A stretch of 64,000 nt of DNA from an uncultured Oscillospiraceae bacterium (GCA_947584295.1 CANPWM010000001.1:1-64000); one strand, 5' to 3'. Shown: positions 51,884-61,087, numbered from the stretch's first letter. Notes: generated by a model not told the origin, from the letters alone. Translations and numbers: made by a program.

Positions 51884-53101
51884 TCATTTGATTTTCCGGC
51901 ACTCCAGGTAGTAGCGCTTGTCCCGGGCGTGGCCGATGGAGAAGCTCTTTTTGGGGAACACGCCGTCGGCGGCGACGGTTTTGAAAAGCTCCGCTTTGTC
52001 CATGGCGGGGAGCAGGAAGCCCACGGTGTCCGGCTCCTGGGTGAGCCGGATCAGGGACGCCTCGTCGTGGATATAATCCACCTCGCCGGCGCCCACCAGG
52101 GCGGCGTACTCCTCGATGAAGCTCTGCAAAAGCTCGATCATGCCGCCGAAGCTCCTGCCGCGCAGGTGGAGCTTGCCGCGCTTTTCGCCGCCAATGACAT
52201 ACTCGATGGGCCGCCCGTCGGGGATCTCCAGCTTCTGGCGCATCAGCTCCAGGAGCTTTTCTGTGTCCACGCCAAAGACCACCCGGTGGATCGGCTCAAA
52301 GACGATGGCGGGGTCGTAGACGTTGTTCAGCTCCACCAGGGCGTACCGGGCCGGGTGGCGGGCCGCCTCCTCCGGGGTCAGGTGGGCCTTCGTCCTGTTC
52401 CACAGCTCCTTGGCCGCCGCCAGGGAGTGGTTGCCGTCGCCGATGACGATCTGCACGTCCCTTTCGGCAAGCCGGGCAAAGGCGCTGTCCACCCGGGCGG
52501 CCTCCTCGCCGGAGACCTGCCAGCCGGTGATGTGGCCGCCGCCCTCCATCAGATCGAAGTCGTAGAGCTTCCTGAGGGCGTGGGTGCGGGCGTGCAGAGG
52601 CTCCACCACGGAAAGCTCCGGGTCGTCGATAAGCACCATGATGTGGGGCAGCTCCAGGGGGGCGTTTTCCCGGATCTTCATGCGGGGCGGGAGACGGTCG
52701 GCCACCGTCCGTTCGCTGGCCCGCACGGGGGAGGCGGAACGGGGGGCGTAATCGTAGGCGTCCAGATCCAGCGCCCCCACCAGGCCCCGGCGCACGCCGC
52801 CGGTGACGTGGCGCTCCACATAGACGTAAGAATCGTGGAGCGTCTCAAAGACGTCCATCTCCAAAAGACCGCGCATGGCGGCGTTGGCCCGCTCGGCCAT
52901 GTCCAGGGGCGAGACCATCCCCAGATACGCCTCCGGCAAGATCATGTGGTAGGTGGAAAGCTTGTCCGCGCAGCGTTTCTCCACCCTGTCCCAGTACTCG
53001 CGCTCCGAGGTGAACTGGTCGCAGGCGATGACGCTCCAATCGGTCATATCGCCGGTGACGGGCAGAAGAATATCCGTTGGCTTGAAGGCAGGGGCAGACA
53101 T
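51884..53101 (-). CDS. DUF1015 family protein
   Basis: About 405 aa with the family core: FKPTDILLPVTGDMTDWSVIACDQFTSEREYWDRVE, then IVIGDGNHSLAAAKELWN and the C-terminal VDYIHDEASLIRL. The GDGNHSLAAA motif is invariant in DUF1015, a cytoplasmic family of unknown function often near serine metabolism genes. The start at 53101 has AAAGGATG and a promoter 41-69 bp upstream. Confidence 0.92.
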   Translation of the reverse strand: MSAPAFKPTDILLPVTGDMTDWSVIACDQFTSEREYWDRVEKRCADKLSTYHMILPEAYLGMVSPLDMAERANAAMRGLLEMDVFETLHDSYVYVERHVTGGVRRGLVGALDLDAYDYAPRSASPVRASERTVADRLPPRMKIRENAPLELPHIMVLIDDPELSVVEPLHARTHALRKLYDFDLMEGGGHITGWQVSGEEAARVDSAFARLAERDVQIVIGDGNHSLAAAKELWNRTKAHLTPEEAARHPARYALVELNNVYDPAIVFEPIHRVVFGVDTEKLLELMRQKLEIPDGRPIEYVIGGEKRGKLHLRGRSFGGMIELLQSFIEEYAALVGAGEVDYIHDEASLIRLTQEPDTVGFLLPAMDKAELFKTVAADGVFPKKSFSIGHARDKRYYLECRKIK

Positions 53102-53141
53102 TTTGTTACATCCTTTCAAAGTTGCAGTTTGGTGTTCGTAT

Positions 53142-53170
53142 AGTGTAACAGCTTTCCCCCGAAAAGTCAA
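53142..53170 (-). promoter_or_regulatory. Promoter for the DUF1015 gene
   Basis: TTGACT (53170-53165), 17 bp, TACACT (53147-53142) on the minus strand. Confidence 0.7.
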
Positions 53171-53220
53171 AGAAATCTTATAGTTTGAAAAATAAAATTG
53201 AATTTAATTACGGTAAAATC

Positions 53221-53249
53221 TTGCAAAACCCGGTGGGGTGTGGTATATT
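53221..53249 (+). promoter_or_regulatory. Promoter for the cytidylate-kinase-like gene
   Basis: TTGCAA (53221-53226), 17 bp, TATATT (53244-53249). Confidence 0.65.
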
Positions 53250-53311
53250 TAAATAAAGAGCGGAGGACTTGACAGCCGCTTTTTAGCTAATTCGCACAAG
53301 GAGGGTCGGCT

Positions 53312-53935
53312 ATGAAAAAGACCATCATCGCCATAAGCCGCGCCTACGGGGCGCACGGCACCGTCATCGGCAGCAAGCTGGCGGCGAATCTGGGTATCCC
53401 CCTGTTTGACAGAAAGATCATCGACCTGGCCTCGGAGAAAAGCGGCCTTTCCCCGGACTACATCGGAAAGCTGGAGGAGAACATCACCGGCTCCTTCCTC
53501 TTTAACCTGGCCGCCGGTTCCTACAATATGCACGGCTTTCACACCAGCTACGACGTACCCATGAGCTATACCGCCTTTTCCGCCCAGGCCAACGTCATTC
53601 AGGAGATCGCCAAAAAGGGCAGCGCCGTCATCATCGGCCGCTGCTCGGACTACCTGTTGCGGGACGACCCGGATTGCGTCAAGGTGTTCCTCTACGCCGA
53701 CTACGACGACAGGCTCCGCCAGTGCCGGGAGGAGTATAAGCTGGACGACAAGGCCGCCGAACAGCAGCTTCGCAAGCTGGACCGGGGCCGCCAGAACTAC
53801 TACAAGAACTTCACCGGCGAGAACTGGGGCCAGGCCCAGGGGCATGATCTGAGCATCAATGTCTCCAAGGTGGGCGCGGAGGGCGCGGTGAGCATCATCA
53901 TGGAATTTTTAAAGGCGGCGGGCAGGCTGGAGTGA
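53312..53935 (+). CDS. Cytidylate kinase-like family protein
   Basis: 207 aa beginning MKKTIIAISRAYGAHGTVIGSKLAANLGIPLFDRKIIDLASEKSGLS, the P-loop and first helices of the AAK6/cytidylate-kinase-like family. A LID-like segment (KLDRGRQNYYKNFTGENWG) follows. It lacks the full CMP-binding insert of Cmk, so the substrate is uncertain; relatives are often annotated as stand-alone CMK-like kinases. Monocistronic, with AAGGAGGG and its own promoter and terminator. Confidence 0.87.
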   Translation: MKKTIIAISRAYGAHGTVIGSKLAANLGIPLFDRKIIDLASEKSGLSPDYIGKLEENITGSFLFNLAAGSYNMHGFHTSYDVPMSYTAFSAQANVIQEIAKKGSAVIIGRCSDYLLRDDPDCVKVFLYADYDDRLRQCREEYKLDDKAAEQQLRKLDRGRQNYYKNFTGENWGQAQGHDLSINVSKVGAEGAVSIIMEFLKAAGRLE

Positions 53936-53994
53936 GCCTCATAAGGCTTCCCCGGGGCGGATCAGGAACCCGCCCACAGAGAGAAGGAAAAACG

Positions 53995-54034
53995 ATCCCC
54001 CGAAGGCGGCGCTTTCGGGGGATTTGTGTTGCCT
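53995..54034 (+). terminator. Terminator of the cytidylate-kinase-like gene
   Basis: A 10-bp stem ATCCCCCGAA / TTCGGGGGAT (53995-54004 with 54014-54023), then a T-rich tail (TTGTGTTGCC then TTTTT). Confidence 0.75.
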
Positions 54035-54057
54035 TTTTGAGCGGTTGGTGTTATAAT
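54029..54057 (+). promoter_or_regulatory. Promoter-like sequence abutting the MITE-like element
   Basis: TTGCCT (54029-54034), 17 bp, TATAAT (54052-54057), ending two bases before the element's left end. It could have served the GNAT/lipid-kinase operon before the element inserted, or transcribe through the element. Confidence 0.55.
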
Positions 54058-54059
54058 AC

Positions 54060-54320
54060 ATACTAATATCTAATTAAAATAAGACATTCGCGCCGGTCTT
54101 TTTTCGTCCTCGCGCGAGCCGCTTAACCTCGGGCTGCAAGTATTCGCCCTCAGGCGCTGGCTCGGCTCGTCCTCTCCCCATCGGGCAGCGGCCCGATGGG
54201 GGCCCCGGATACTGTGTCAGCCGCCTTGGAAATACCAAAGGGTATTCCCTGCGGCGTCCTCCTTGCCTGACACGAAAAATCCTCGCCGCTCGGTGTCTCC
54301 TTTTAAATAGATATTAGTAT
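54060..54320. mobile_element. MITE-like element with 20-bp terminal inverted repeats
   Basis: The ends ATACTAATATCTAATTAAAA (54060-54079) and TTTTAAATAGATATTAGTAT (54301-54320) are inverted repeats with one mismatch, around 221 bp of GC-rich sequence. The inside holds the 102-bp block also found at 3300-3401, plus a TGTCAG ... CTGACA dyad. No coding capacity. It separates the promoter-like sequence at 54029-54057 from the GNAT gene. This explains the gene-free stretch 53936-54350. Confidence 0.8.
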
Positions 54321-54350
54321 TAAATCGCAATCTGACCTGGGAGGCAAAAA

Positions 54351-54821
54351 ATGGTTATCAGACGCGCGGAGAAGCGGGATATGCCCGCCATAGGGAAGCT
54401 TTTGGAGCAGGTGGAGCTGGTCCACCACCGGGGCAGGCCCGATCTCTTTAAAAACGGCGGCAGGAAATATGACGACGGGGAGCTGGAGAAGCTCATCGAC
54501 AACGACAGGCGGCCCATCTTCGTCTACGACGACGAGACGGACGGGGTGCTGGGCTACGCCTTCTGCGTGCTGGAGGATCACGCCGGGGAGAACGTGATGA
54601 CCCCCATTTTGACCTGCTACATCGACGATATCTGCGTCTTTGAGCATGCCCGGGGCCGGGGCGTGGGCAGGGCCGTCTATGAGTATGTGCGGGCCTGGGC
54701 CAAGGACGCCGGGTGCTACAACGTGACGCTGAACGTGTGGGAGTGCAATCCCGGCGCCAAGGCGTTTTACGAGAAAATGGGGCTTGTGCCTTACAAATAC
54801 GGTATGGAGGTCATTTTATGA
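54351..54821 (+). CDS. GNAT family N-acetyltransferase
   Basis: 156 aa with the acetyl-CoA motif (ICVFEHARGRGVGRAVYEYVRAWAKDAG), the preceding strand (LTCYIDDI) and the terminal VWECNPGAKAFYEKMGL. The start at 54351 has GGGAGGC. It overlaps the lipid kinase start by 4 bp (ATGA), so the two are translationally coupled. Substrate unknown. Confidence 0.9.
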   Translation: MVIRRAEKRDMPAIGKLLEQVELVHHRGRPDLFKNGGRKYDDGELEKLIDNDRRPIFVYDDETDGVLGYAFCVLEDHAGENVMTPILTCYIDDICVFEHARGRGVGRAVYEYVRAWAKDAGCYNVTLNVWECNPGAKAFYEKMGLVPYKYGMEVIL

Positions 54822-55699
54822 AAAAGACGCTGCTGATCGCCAACCCACGATCCGGCAAACAGCGGATCCAGACGGAGCTTTTCAACATCGTGGACAAACT
54901 GACGGGCGCGGGGTATACCCCCACCGTGGCCCTGACCATGCACCGGGGCCACGCCACAGAGCTGGCGGCCCAGGCGGGGGAGTACGATCTGCTGGTCTGC
55001 ACCGGCGGGGACGGGACGCTCAATGAGGTGATAAGCGGCGTTATGGCCGCGGGACTCAATATGCCCATCGGCTATATCCCCTTAGGTTCCACCAACGACT
55101 TTGCCGCCTCCCTGGGGATCCCCTCGGACATCGGCGAGGCCCTGGACGGGATCCTCCACGGCACGCCCCACCCCATCGACGTGGGGAGCTTCAACGGGCG
55201 GTGCTTTATGGACGTGGGCTTGCTTGGCATCTTCTCCCGCACCTGCTATGAGACGCCCCAGGACATGAAGAACACCCTGGGCTTTTTGGCCTATGTGCTG
55301 GAGGGGATCCGGGAGATGCCCACCGTCCACCCCATTCCCCTGCGCATCGAGGCGGGGGACAAGGTCTATGAGGGGGAGTATCTGGCCTGCGTGGTCAGCA
55401 ACTCCCGGAAGCTGGGGGGCGTCGTCAGCTTGGGCGAGGACAGGGTGAGCCTGTCCGACGGGCTTTTTGAGCTTCTGCTGGTGGAGAAGGAGAAGACCCC
55501 TTTGCAGCTCCACGGCTATATCCACGCCCTGCGCACCGCCGACCTTACCGCCGAGGGCATGACCTTCGTCTCCGTACCCAGCCTGAAGATCACCTCCTCC
55601 GATCAGGAGCCGTGGACGCTGGACGGGGAGCGGGCGGATTGGCCCGGCAGCGCCGATATCCGGGTGATCCCCCACGCGGTGAGCCTGCTGATGAAATAA
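54818..55699 (+). CDS. YegS/BmrU-type lipid (diacylglycerol) kinase
   Basis: 293 aa with the DAGK catalytic N-domain: LLIANPRSGKQRIQTELFNIVDKL, the nucleotide motif CTGGDGTLNEVISGVM and IPLGSTNDFAASLGIP. A C-terminal beta-sandwich domain follows (VVSNSRKLGGVVSLGEDRVSLSDGLFELLLV). These enzymes phosphorylate diacylglycerol to recycle it into phospholipid synthesis. It is coupled to the GNAT gene. Confidence 0.93.
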   Translation: MKKTLLIANPRSGKQRIQTELFNIVDKLTGAGYTPTVALTMHRGHATELAAQAGEYDLLVCTGGDGTLNEVISGVMAAGLNMPIGYIPLGSTNDFAASLGIPSDIGEALDGILHGTPHPIDVGSFNGRCFMDVGLLGIFSRTCYETPQDMKNTLGFLAYVLEGIREMPTVHPIPLRIEAGDKVYEGEYLACVVSNSRKLGGVVSLGEDRVSLSDGLFELLLVEKEKTPLQLHGYIHALRTADLTAEGMTFVSVPSLKITSSDQEPWTLDGERADWPGSADIRVIPHAVSLLMK

Positions 55700-55710
55700 G
55701 GCTGAGATTG

Positions 55711-55745
55711 TCGAAAAAGCCCTGACGGGCTTTTTCCGATAAGGG
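55711..55745 (+). terminator. Terminator of the lipid-kinase operon (dispersed repeat)
   Basis: AAAAAGCCC / GGGCTTTTT hairpin (55714-55735) in a sequence repeated at 19601-19640. The start GATTGTCGAAAAA (55706-55718) is also inverted at about 55802-55816 (TTTTTCGACAATC), making a larger 110-bp inverted structure up to the next terminator. Confidence 0.8.
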
Positions 55746-55819
55746 GAACGTGCGGGTGATTTTCTCCGACGTACATGCCGCCGGAAAAAACGTCAAATTT
55801 GCGTTTTTCGACAATCTGC

Positions 55820-55847
55820 GCGGGCCGGTGAGAACCGGCCCGCTTTT
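55820..55847 (+). terminator. Second hairpin between lipid kinase and AGCS genes
   Basis: GCGGGCCGGT / ACCGGCCCGC stem with a GAGA loop and TTTT tail, between convergent genes. Confidence 0.7.
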
Positions 55848-55854
55848 GCGGTTT

Positions 55855-57141
55855 TCAGGAGATATCGCCGCATTTGCCCCTGGCGGTGAGAAGGCACACG
55901 GCGGCCAGGTTGGCCGCCATCATGAAAAAGGCGGAGGCGTCGGAGAAGGCGATGATGGAGGGGAAGCTTATCAGGGAGGCCAAAAATGTGGCCGCCGCGA
56001 AGGTGACACGATAGACGGGGCAGAGGGACGGCCCCGCCAGATACTCCACGCACCGTTCCCCGTACAGCGACCAGCTGACGATACTGGAGAAGGCGAAGAG
56101 CGTGAGGGAGACGGAGAGGAACGCGCCGGAGACGGCCCCGCCGTAGACAGAGCTCAGGGCGGTGGACACCAGCTCCGCCCCGGCGGGCGCGCCCAGGGGG
56201 AGGGGAACGCCGGAGGTCAGGATCGTCAGGGCTGTCAGCGTACACAGCACCACCGTGTCGGCGAACACCTCGAAGATCCCGTAGAGGGCCTGGTTTTCCG
56301 GGCTTTCCGACGCGGCGGAGGCGTGGGCCATGGGGGAGGAGCCCAGGCCCGCCTCGTTGGAGAACAGACCCCGCCGGAAGCCCCAGGACAGGGCCGCCCC
56401 GGCGGCGCCGCCTAGCAGGGGGTCGCGCCCGAAGGCGCCCCGGAAGATGGACAAAACGGCCCGGGGGAGCCGGGGGAGATTGGCCCCGATCACCCCCAGG
56501 CACGCCAGCGCGTACACCGCCGCCATCAGGGGTACCAGGAGCGACGCTGTCCGCCCGCGCCCCCTGGCCCCGCCCCGGCAGGACAGCAGTACCAACGCCG
56601 CCAGACCCGCCCCCAGAAGCGGCCCGGGGACGGGGCCGACTGAGGCCAGCGTCAGTACGGAGGACACCTGGAGCATATTGCCCGTCCCGAAGGAGGCCAG
56701 TATGCCGAACAGGGAAAAGGCCGTGGCCAGGGGCAGGAATTTTGGCCCCAGGCCGTTTTTTACGGCGTACATGGGGCCGCCGGCGTATTCCGCCCCGCGC
56801 GTTTCCCGGTAACGGACGGCGAGGCAGATCTCGGCGTATTTCAGGCCCATGCCCAAAAACGCCGACACCCACATCCAGAAGACCGCCCCCGGCCCGCCCA
56901 TGCTCAGGGCCACCGCCACCCCGACGATGTTGCCTGTCCCCACCGTCCCCGCCAGGGCGGTGCAGACCGCCTCCAGCGGGGAGGTCCCCTGGCCGCCGGA
57001 CTTTCGCCCCAGGCCGGAGAGACAGCCACGCAGGGCCGGTTTGAAGCGCCTTATCTGGACGAAACGGAGCTTGACCGTGACATAGAAGGCCGCCGCGGCG
57101 ATGGCCGCCGCCGTGGGCGCGCCCCAGAGCCACTCCGTCAC
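55855..57141 (-). CDS. Sodium:alanine symporter family (AGCS) transporter
   Basis: 428 aa, about 11 membrane helices. Family motifs include SPLEAVCTALAGTVGTGNIVGVAVAL, GGPGAVFWMWVSAFLGMGLKYAEI and RGLFSNEAGLGSSPMAHA. It couples Na+ (or H+) to uptake of alanine or glycine. The start is GTG at 57141 behind GGGGGATAC. Monocistronic. Slightly shorter than typical (about 450-480). Confidence 0.92.
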   Translation of the reverse strand: MTEWLWGAPTAAAIAAAAFYVTVKLRFVQIRRFKPALRGCLSGLGRKSGGQGTSPLEAVCTALAGTVGTGNIVGVAVALSMGGPGAVFWMWVSAFLGMGLKYAEICLAVRYRETRGAEYAGGPMYAVKNGLGPKFLPLATAFSLFGILASFGTGNMLQVSSVLTLASVGPVPGPLLGAGLAALVLLSCRGGARGRGRTASLLVPLMAAVYALACLGVIGANLPRLPRAVLSIFRGAFGRDPLLGGAAGAALSWGFRRGLFSNEAGLGSSPMAHASAASESPENQALYGIFEVFADTVVLCTLTALTILTSGVPLPLGAPAGAELVSTALSSVYGGAVSGAFLSVSLTLFAFSSIVSWSLYGERCVEYLAGPSLCPVYRVTFAAATFLASLISFPSIIAFSDASAFFMMAANLAAVCLLTARGKCGDIS

Positions 57142-57213
57142 CCGTATCCCCCCTTTCCCGCTTTCTTTAATGTATGTGGGGGTGGGACAGGGTAGAAGCG
57201 GGGGAAGGGAGAT

Positions 57214-57246
57214 AAAAAGCCCGCGGGGCCAAAAGGCCTCGCGGGC
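57214..57246 (-). terminator. Terminator of the mutarotase gene
   Basis: A 12-bp stem GCCCGCGAGGCC / GGCCCCGCGGGC (57246-57219) with one mismatch and a TTTT loop, then TTTTT (57218-57214) on the minus strand. Confidence 0.9.
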
Positions 57247-57277
57247 GTGCTGTGTAGATGGGGTTATAAAGGGGAGG

Positions 57278-58306
57278 TTAGCGGGTGTAGAACTCGTACA
57301 CGGTGGTGGAGCGGAGGGACGCGCCCTGCTTGACCACGGGGGAGTCGAACTCCGGCAGGTTGACGGCGTTGGGGACGAAGCCCGTCTCCAGGCAGATGCC
57401 GCAATAGGCCCCCAGCTCCCGGCCGTTCTTGCCCGTCTCGTGCTTGAGGCCGGGGTCGGTATAGAGTACCATGGCGGGCATATCGGTGTACGTCCTCATG
57501 CCGCGGCCCACGTTGTAGCTGTAAAGGTCGGCCACGGGCTTGCCGGACTCCTGCTTGTCCAGCAGGTAGAACTCGTCGTAGCTGACGGGGCCATCGCCGA
57601 AATAGTCCCCGCCGTATTTCATGGCCTCCCGGACGCACCGCAGGTAGGTGAAATCCGCCGCCGTACCCTTGACGGGGATAAGGCCGCCGTCGGGCAGGCC
57701 CTCGGCGTCCTTGTGGACGCGGTTGGACGCGCCGATCCACAGGTCGTGATCCCGCACGTCGCCGGTGCCGGACAGGTCGAAGTAGGCGTGGTTGGTGGGG
57801 TTGATCACCGTGTCGCCCTGGGCGGTGAAGTCGTACTCGATGGTGAGGCGGCTCAGATCGTCAAAGCGGTATCTGACCTGGGCGGCCACGCCGCACTTGA
57901 AGCCCACGGTGTCGTTGTCGAAGTAGTTGAGGACGACGCTCTCCCCCTCGATGCGGCCTGTCCAGAGCTTCTTGCCGTAGTCGTCGTCAGCGCCGTGGAG
58001 GAAATTCTTCCCCTCGTTGCACTTGAGCTTGTACTTGACGCCGTTGATGGTGAATTTGCCCCGCTTGATGCGGTTGGCGACTCTGCCGATGACGCGCCCG
58101 GCCCGGCCGAAGCCCTCGATGCGCTCCCCGGACTCACAGCCCAGCACCACGTCGCCCAGATCGCCGTTGCGATCCAGCACCACGATGGAGTGGATAATGG
58201 CGCCGTACTCCAGGATCTGCACATATTCGCCCTTCTTGTTGGCGATGGTGAATCTGCGCACCTCCCGCCCGTCGGAGAGCTTTCCGTACAAGTCAGATGT
58301 GATCAT
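57278..58306 (-). CDS. galM: Aldose 1-epimerase (galactose mutarotase)
   Basis: 342 aa, the usual GalM length. Motifs: YGAIIHSIVVLDRNGDLGDVVLG, RVANRIKRGKFTINGVKY, the FLHGADDDYGKKLW segment with the catalytic His, NPTNHAYFDLSGTGD with the second His, and a C-terminal Glu region (GICLETGFVPNAVN). It interconverts alpha and beta galactose or glucose. The ATG follows GAGGTGGG. It could act with the GH2 enzyme 6 kb away, but they are not in one operon. Confidence 0.95.
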   Translation of the reverse strand: MITSDLYGKLSDGREVRRFTIANKKGEYVQILEYGAIIHSIVVLDRNGDLGDVVLGCESGERIEGFGRAGRVIGRVANRIKRGKFTINGVKYKLKCNEGKNFLHGADDDYGKKLWTGRIEGESVVLNYFDNDTVGFKCGVAAQVRYRFDDLSRLTIEYDFTAQGDTVINPTNHAYFDLSGTGDVRDHDLWIGASNRVHKDAEGLPDGGLIPVKGTAADFTYLRCVREAMKYGGDYFGDGPVSYDEFYLLDKQESGKPVADLYSYNVGRGMRTYTDMPAMVLYTDPGLKHETGKNGRELGAYCGICLETGFVPNAVNLPEFDSPVVKQGASLRSTTVYEFYTR

Positions 58307-58408
58307 ATGTAGCCCACCTCACAAAAGTCATACTTTAACGTATTAATCCAAGTTCCAAATAAATATTATACTCATGTTTCACGAAAAATCCAGTGTTTTC
58401 ATGAAATT

Positions 58409-60601
58409 TTACAACTTTTCCAGTTTTACCCGAAAAGCGATGGTTCTGGGGGTGCCGATTCCGTCAAATTTAATAATATACGCGGCCTTATCCGTATCCA
58501 GCGCCAAGATCTCCCCTGGCCCAAAGACGGAGTGCCGTACCCTGTCCCCCACGGAGAAGGCGTTTTCCGCCTCCCCGGAGGTGAGATAAGCGTCGCTGGC
58601 CTGGAAATACGCCCGGGCCTCCCGGATAAGCCCCTCCCGGGGCGGCTCGGTGAAGTCCAGAAGGGCGGGGTCGATGTCCAGCACGAAGCGGGAGGGGTAG
58701 CGGGGGGAGCCGTCCAGATTGCGGCCCTCGGCCCCCGTGAGATAGAGGGCCTTCTCCGCCCGGGTCATGGCCACGAAGGCCAGACGCCGCTCCTCCTCCA
58801 TCTTGGGCCGGGTGTTCGTCTTTTTGGAGGGGAAAACGCCCTCGTTCATGGAGCAGAGGAACACATAGGGGAATTCCAGCCCCTTGGCGGCGTGGACGGT
58901 CATCAGCTTCACCTTGTCCCCGGCGTCCACGGCGTCCTGATTGGTGAACAGCGCCACATGGGCCAGGTAATGCTCCAGCGTACACTCCTCCCCGCAGCTC
59001 ACCTCGAAGTCATACACCGACTGCTTCAGCTCCGCCAGGTTGTCCAGCCGCTCCTGGGCGCCCTCGGTGCGCAGCATACGCTCGTAGCCGGAGTCGTTGA
59101 GTATGGCGGAGAGAACCTCGGACACCGGGCGTCCGGCGTAATTGGCACTGTACGTCTCGATAAGGGAGATGAACTGCCGCGCCTGGGTACCCCGGAAAAG
59201 CTCGTCGTCCGCTAAAAGCTTCAGCGCGTCGTAGAGGGAACAGCCCCGCTGGACGGCGGCGGCCCGCAGGGCCTCCATGCGGCGCTGGCCCAGGTTGCGC
59301 TTGGGGACGTTGACCACCCGGGTGAAGGCCAGGTCGTCCTGATACGCGGCCATGCGCAGATAGGAGAGGGCGTCCTTGATCTCCCGCCGGTCAAAAAACT
59401 GGACGCCGGAGTAGATGGTGTAGGGGAGCTTCTCTTTTAAAAAGACCTCCTCCAAGGCGCGTGTGACGAAGTGGGAGCGGTACAGCACCGTCATGTCCCG
59501 GTACGGCACGCCCTGCTCATGGAGCCGCGCCGTCTCCCCGGCGATGAAGGCGGCCTCGGCCTCGGAGGTCTTGGCCTGATGGCACACCACCCGCGGCCCG
59601 GAGGGCAGGGTAGGGGTCAGAGCCTTTTTCATGCGGAAAAAATTCTTGTCGATCAGGGAGTTGGCCGCCGCCAAAATCTCCGGCGTGGAGCGGTAATTCT
59701 CCGCCATCAGGATCGTCCTGGTGCCGGGGAACTTCTTGTCGAACTCCAGGAGAAACTTCACGTCCGCGCCCCGCCAGGTGTAAATGACCTGATCCGGGTC
59801 GCCGATGACGAACAGGTTCTTGTGGTAGCCTGCCAGGACCTCCATAAGCTCATACTGGATAGCGTCGATGTCCTGGAACTCGTCGATCATGATATATTCC
59901 AGGCGCTCCTGCCACTTCCGACGGACGGCGGCGTTTTTCTCAAAGATATACAGGGTGAATTTGAGAAGATCGTTGTAGTCCAGGCCGAAGCACTTTTTCT
60001 CCTGATAGAGATAGCCGTAGAAGATGATGTCCTTGGGCGTCACGGCGGAGAGGTATTTCTCCCGGAGCTGGTCGATGGACATCTCGATCATGTCCAGATA
60101 GTAGTCGGGGCGCTCCAGGAGCTTTTGTATCTCGATCATGTCCCGGGCGTTGGCGAAGGTCATATCCCGGAGGGTCAGCCCCCGCTCCTCATAGATGACC
60201 CGGAGCATCTCGTTGATGTCGGAGTTGTCCAGCACCAGAAAGCTTTTGGGGTACTGCACCGCGCTGATGTCCTCCTGCAAAACGGTGACACAAAAGCTGT
60301 GGAAGGTGCAGATATGGCCGGTGTCGTTGTCCCCGGTCAGGTTGTGGATGCGCTGGCGCATCTCGGCGGCGGCCTTGTTGGTGAAGGTCACGCACAGGAT
60401 ATTCCCCGGCATGATCCCAAGCTGGGTCACCAGGTAGGCAAAGCGGTGGGTCAGCGCCCTGGTCTTGCCCGCACCGGCCCCGGCAATGACCCGCACGAAG
60501 CCCTCCGTGCCTGTCACGGCCTCCAGCTGGGCCCGGTTCAGCCCCGTGAGAAGATCCGCCACAACGCCGCCTCCCCTGAAATTCTGTCTCATATTATCCA
60601 T
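58409..60601 (-). CDS. UvrD/PcrA-family ATP-dependent DNA helicase
   Basis: 730 aa with superfamily I motifs in order: LNRAQLEAV (Q), AGAGAGKT (I, residues 40-47), LCVTFTNKAAAEMR (Ia), IDEFQDIDAIQ (II), VIYTWRGAD (III), VVNVPKRNLG (IV/V region), VKLMTVHAAKGLEFPYVFL (V) and AFVAMTRAEKALYLTG (VI). The C-terminal tail (SVGDRVRHSVFGPGEIL) resembles the Tudor-like end of PcrA. Shorter and slightly divergent compared with the main PcrA, so it may be a paralogue. The ATG follows GAGGTGG. Confidence 0.93.
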   Translation of the reverse strand: MDNMRQNFRGGGVVADLLTGLNRAQLEAVTGTEGFVRVIAGAGAGKTRALTHRFAYLVTQLGIMPGNILCVTFTNKAAAEMRQRIHNLTGDNDTGHICTFHSFCVTVLQEDISAVQYPKSFLVLDNSDINEMLRVIYEERGLTLRDMTFANARDMIEIQKLLERPDYYLDMIEMSIDQLREKYLSAVTPKDIIFYGYLYQEKKCFGLDYNDLLKFTLYIFEKNAAVRRKWQERLEYIMIDEFQDIDAIQYELMEVLAGYHKNLFVIGDPDQVIYTWRGADVKFLLEFDKKFPGTRTILMAENYRSTPEILAAANSLIDKNFFRMKKALTPTLPSGPRVVCHQAKTSEAEAAFIAGETARLHEQGVPYRDMTVLYRSHFVTRALEEVFLKEKLPYTIYSGVQFFDRREIKDALSYLRMAAYQDDLAFTRVVNVPKRNLGQRRMEALRAAAVQRGCSLYDALKLLADDELFRGTQARQFISLIETYSANYAGRPVSEVLSAILNDSGYERMLRTEGAQERLDNLAELKQSVYDFEVSCGEECTLEHYLAHVALFTNQDAVDAGDKVKLMTVHAAKGLEFPYVFLCSMNEGVFPSKKTNTRPKMEEERRLAFVAMTRAEKALYLTGAEGRNLDGSPRYPSRFVLDIDPALLDFTEPPREGLIREARAYFQASDAYLTSGEAENAFSVGDRVRHSVFGPGEILALDTDKAAYIIKFDGIGTPRTIAFRVKLEKL

Positions 60602-60819
60602 TATACCACCTCTGCTTGCCGATTTAAAGAGTCATATTAAATAAAATTCCCCCTTGTATCATAGCAAAGACGGTGGACGCTTTTTTACACACCGTGAGAC
60701 AGCGAAAAGGGCGGGGGAGGGGGCGCGCGTCACTCCGCCCGCCCCCGCGCCGAACCGCACATATTCCCCGCCCCGGCCACATAGATTTTACCGTTCACGT
60801 TCAATCGGGAGTGGTGATA

Positions 60820-61068
60820 TTGAGGACCAACATCGAGGAAAGGGCCGTGAGCCTGGCAAGATACATCGTAGACAACCGCGCCACCGTCCGTGCCGCGGCA
60901 AGACACTTCGGCATATCCAAAAGCACGGTACATAAGGATCTATCCGAACGCCTCCAGAGGATCAACGAGCCGCTTTATCTAAAGGTCAAGGAGATCCTTG
61001 ACTTCAACAAGTCCGAGCGCCACATAAGAGGCGGCCTGGCGACCCGCAGAAAATATAAGGGAAGCTGA
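60820..61068 (+). CDS. spoIIID: Stage III sporulation transcriptional regulator SpoIIID
   Basis: 82 aa from a TTG start (60820, behind GGGAGTGG); GTG at 60814 is an alternative. It has IEERAVSLARYIVDNRATVRAAARHFGISKSTVHKDLSERL, the SpoIIID helix-turn-helix, and KVKEILDFNKSERHIRGGLATRRKY, the conserved basic C-terminus. SpoIIID controls mother-cell genes after SigE in sporulation. The upstream frame to 60673 is Arg/Pro-rich and unlikely to be translated. The gene marks a spore-forming lineage. Confidence 0.93.
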   Translation: MRTNIEERAVSLARYIVDNRATVRAAARHFGISKSTVHKDLSERLQRINEPLYLKVKEILDFNKSERHIRGGLATRRKYKGS

Positions 61069-61087
61069 CGCCCGCTCTCCGCAATTT

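Noticed and set aside
60673..60819. N-terminal extension of SpoIIID from an ATG at 60673
   Set aside because: Arg/Pro-rich, absent from the family, while TTG at 60820 has a ribosome site and matches the normal protein length.
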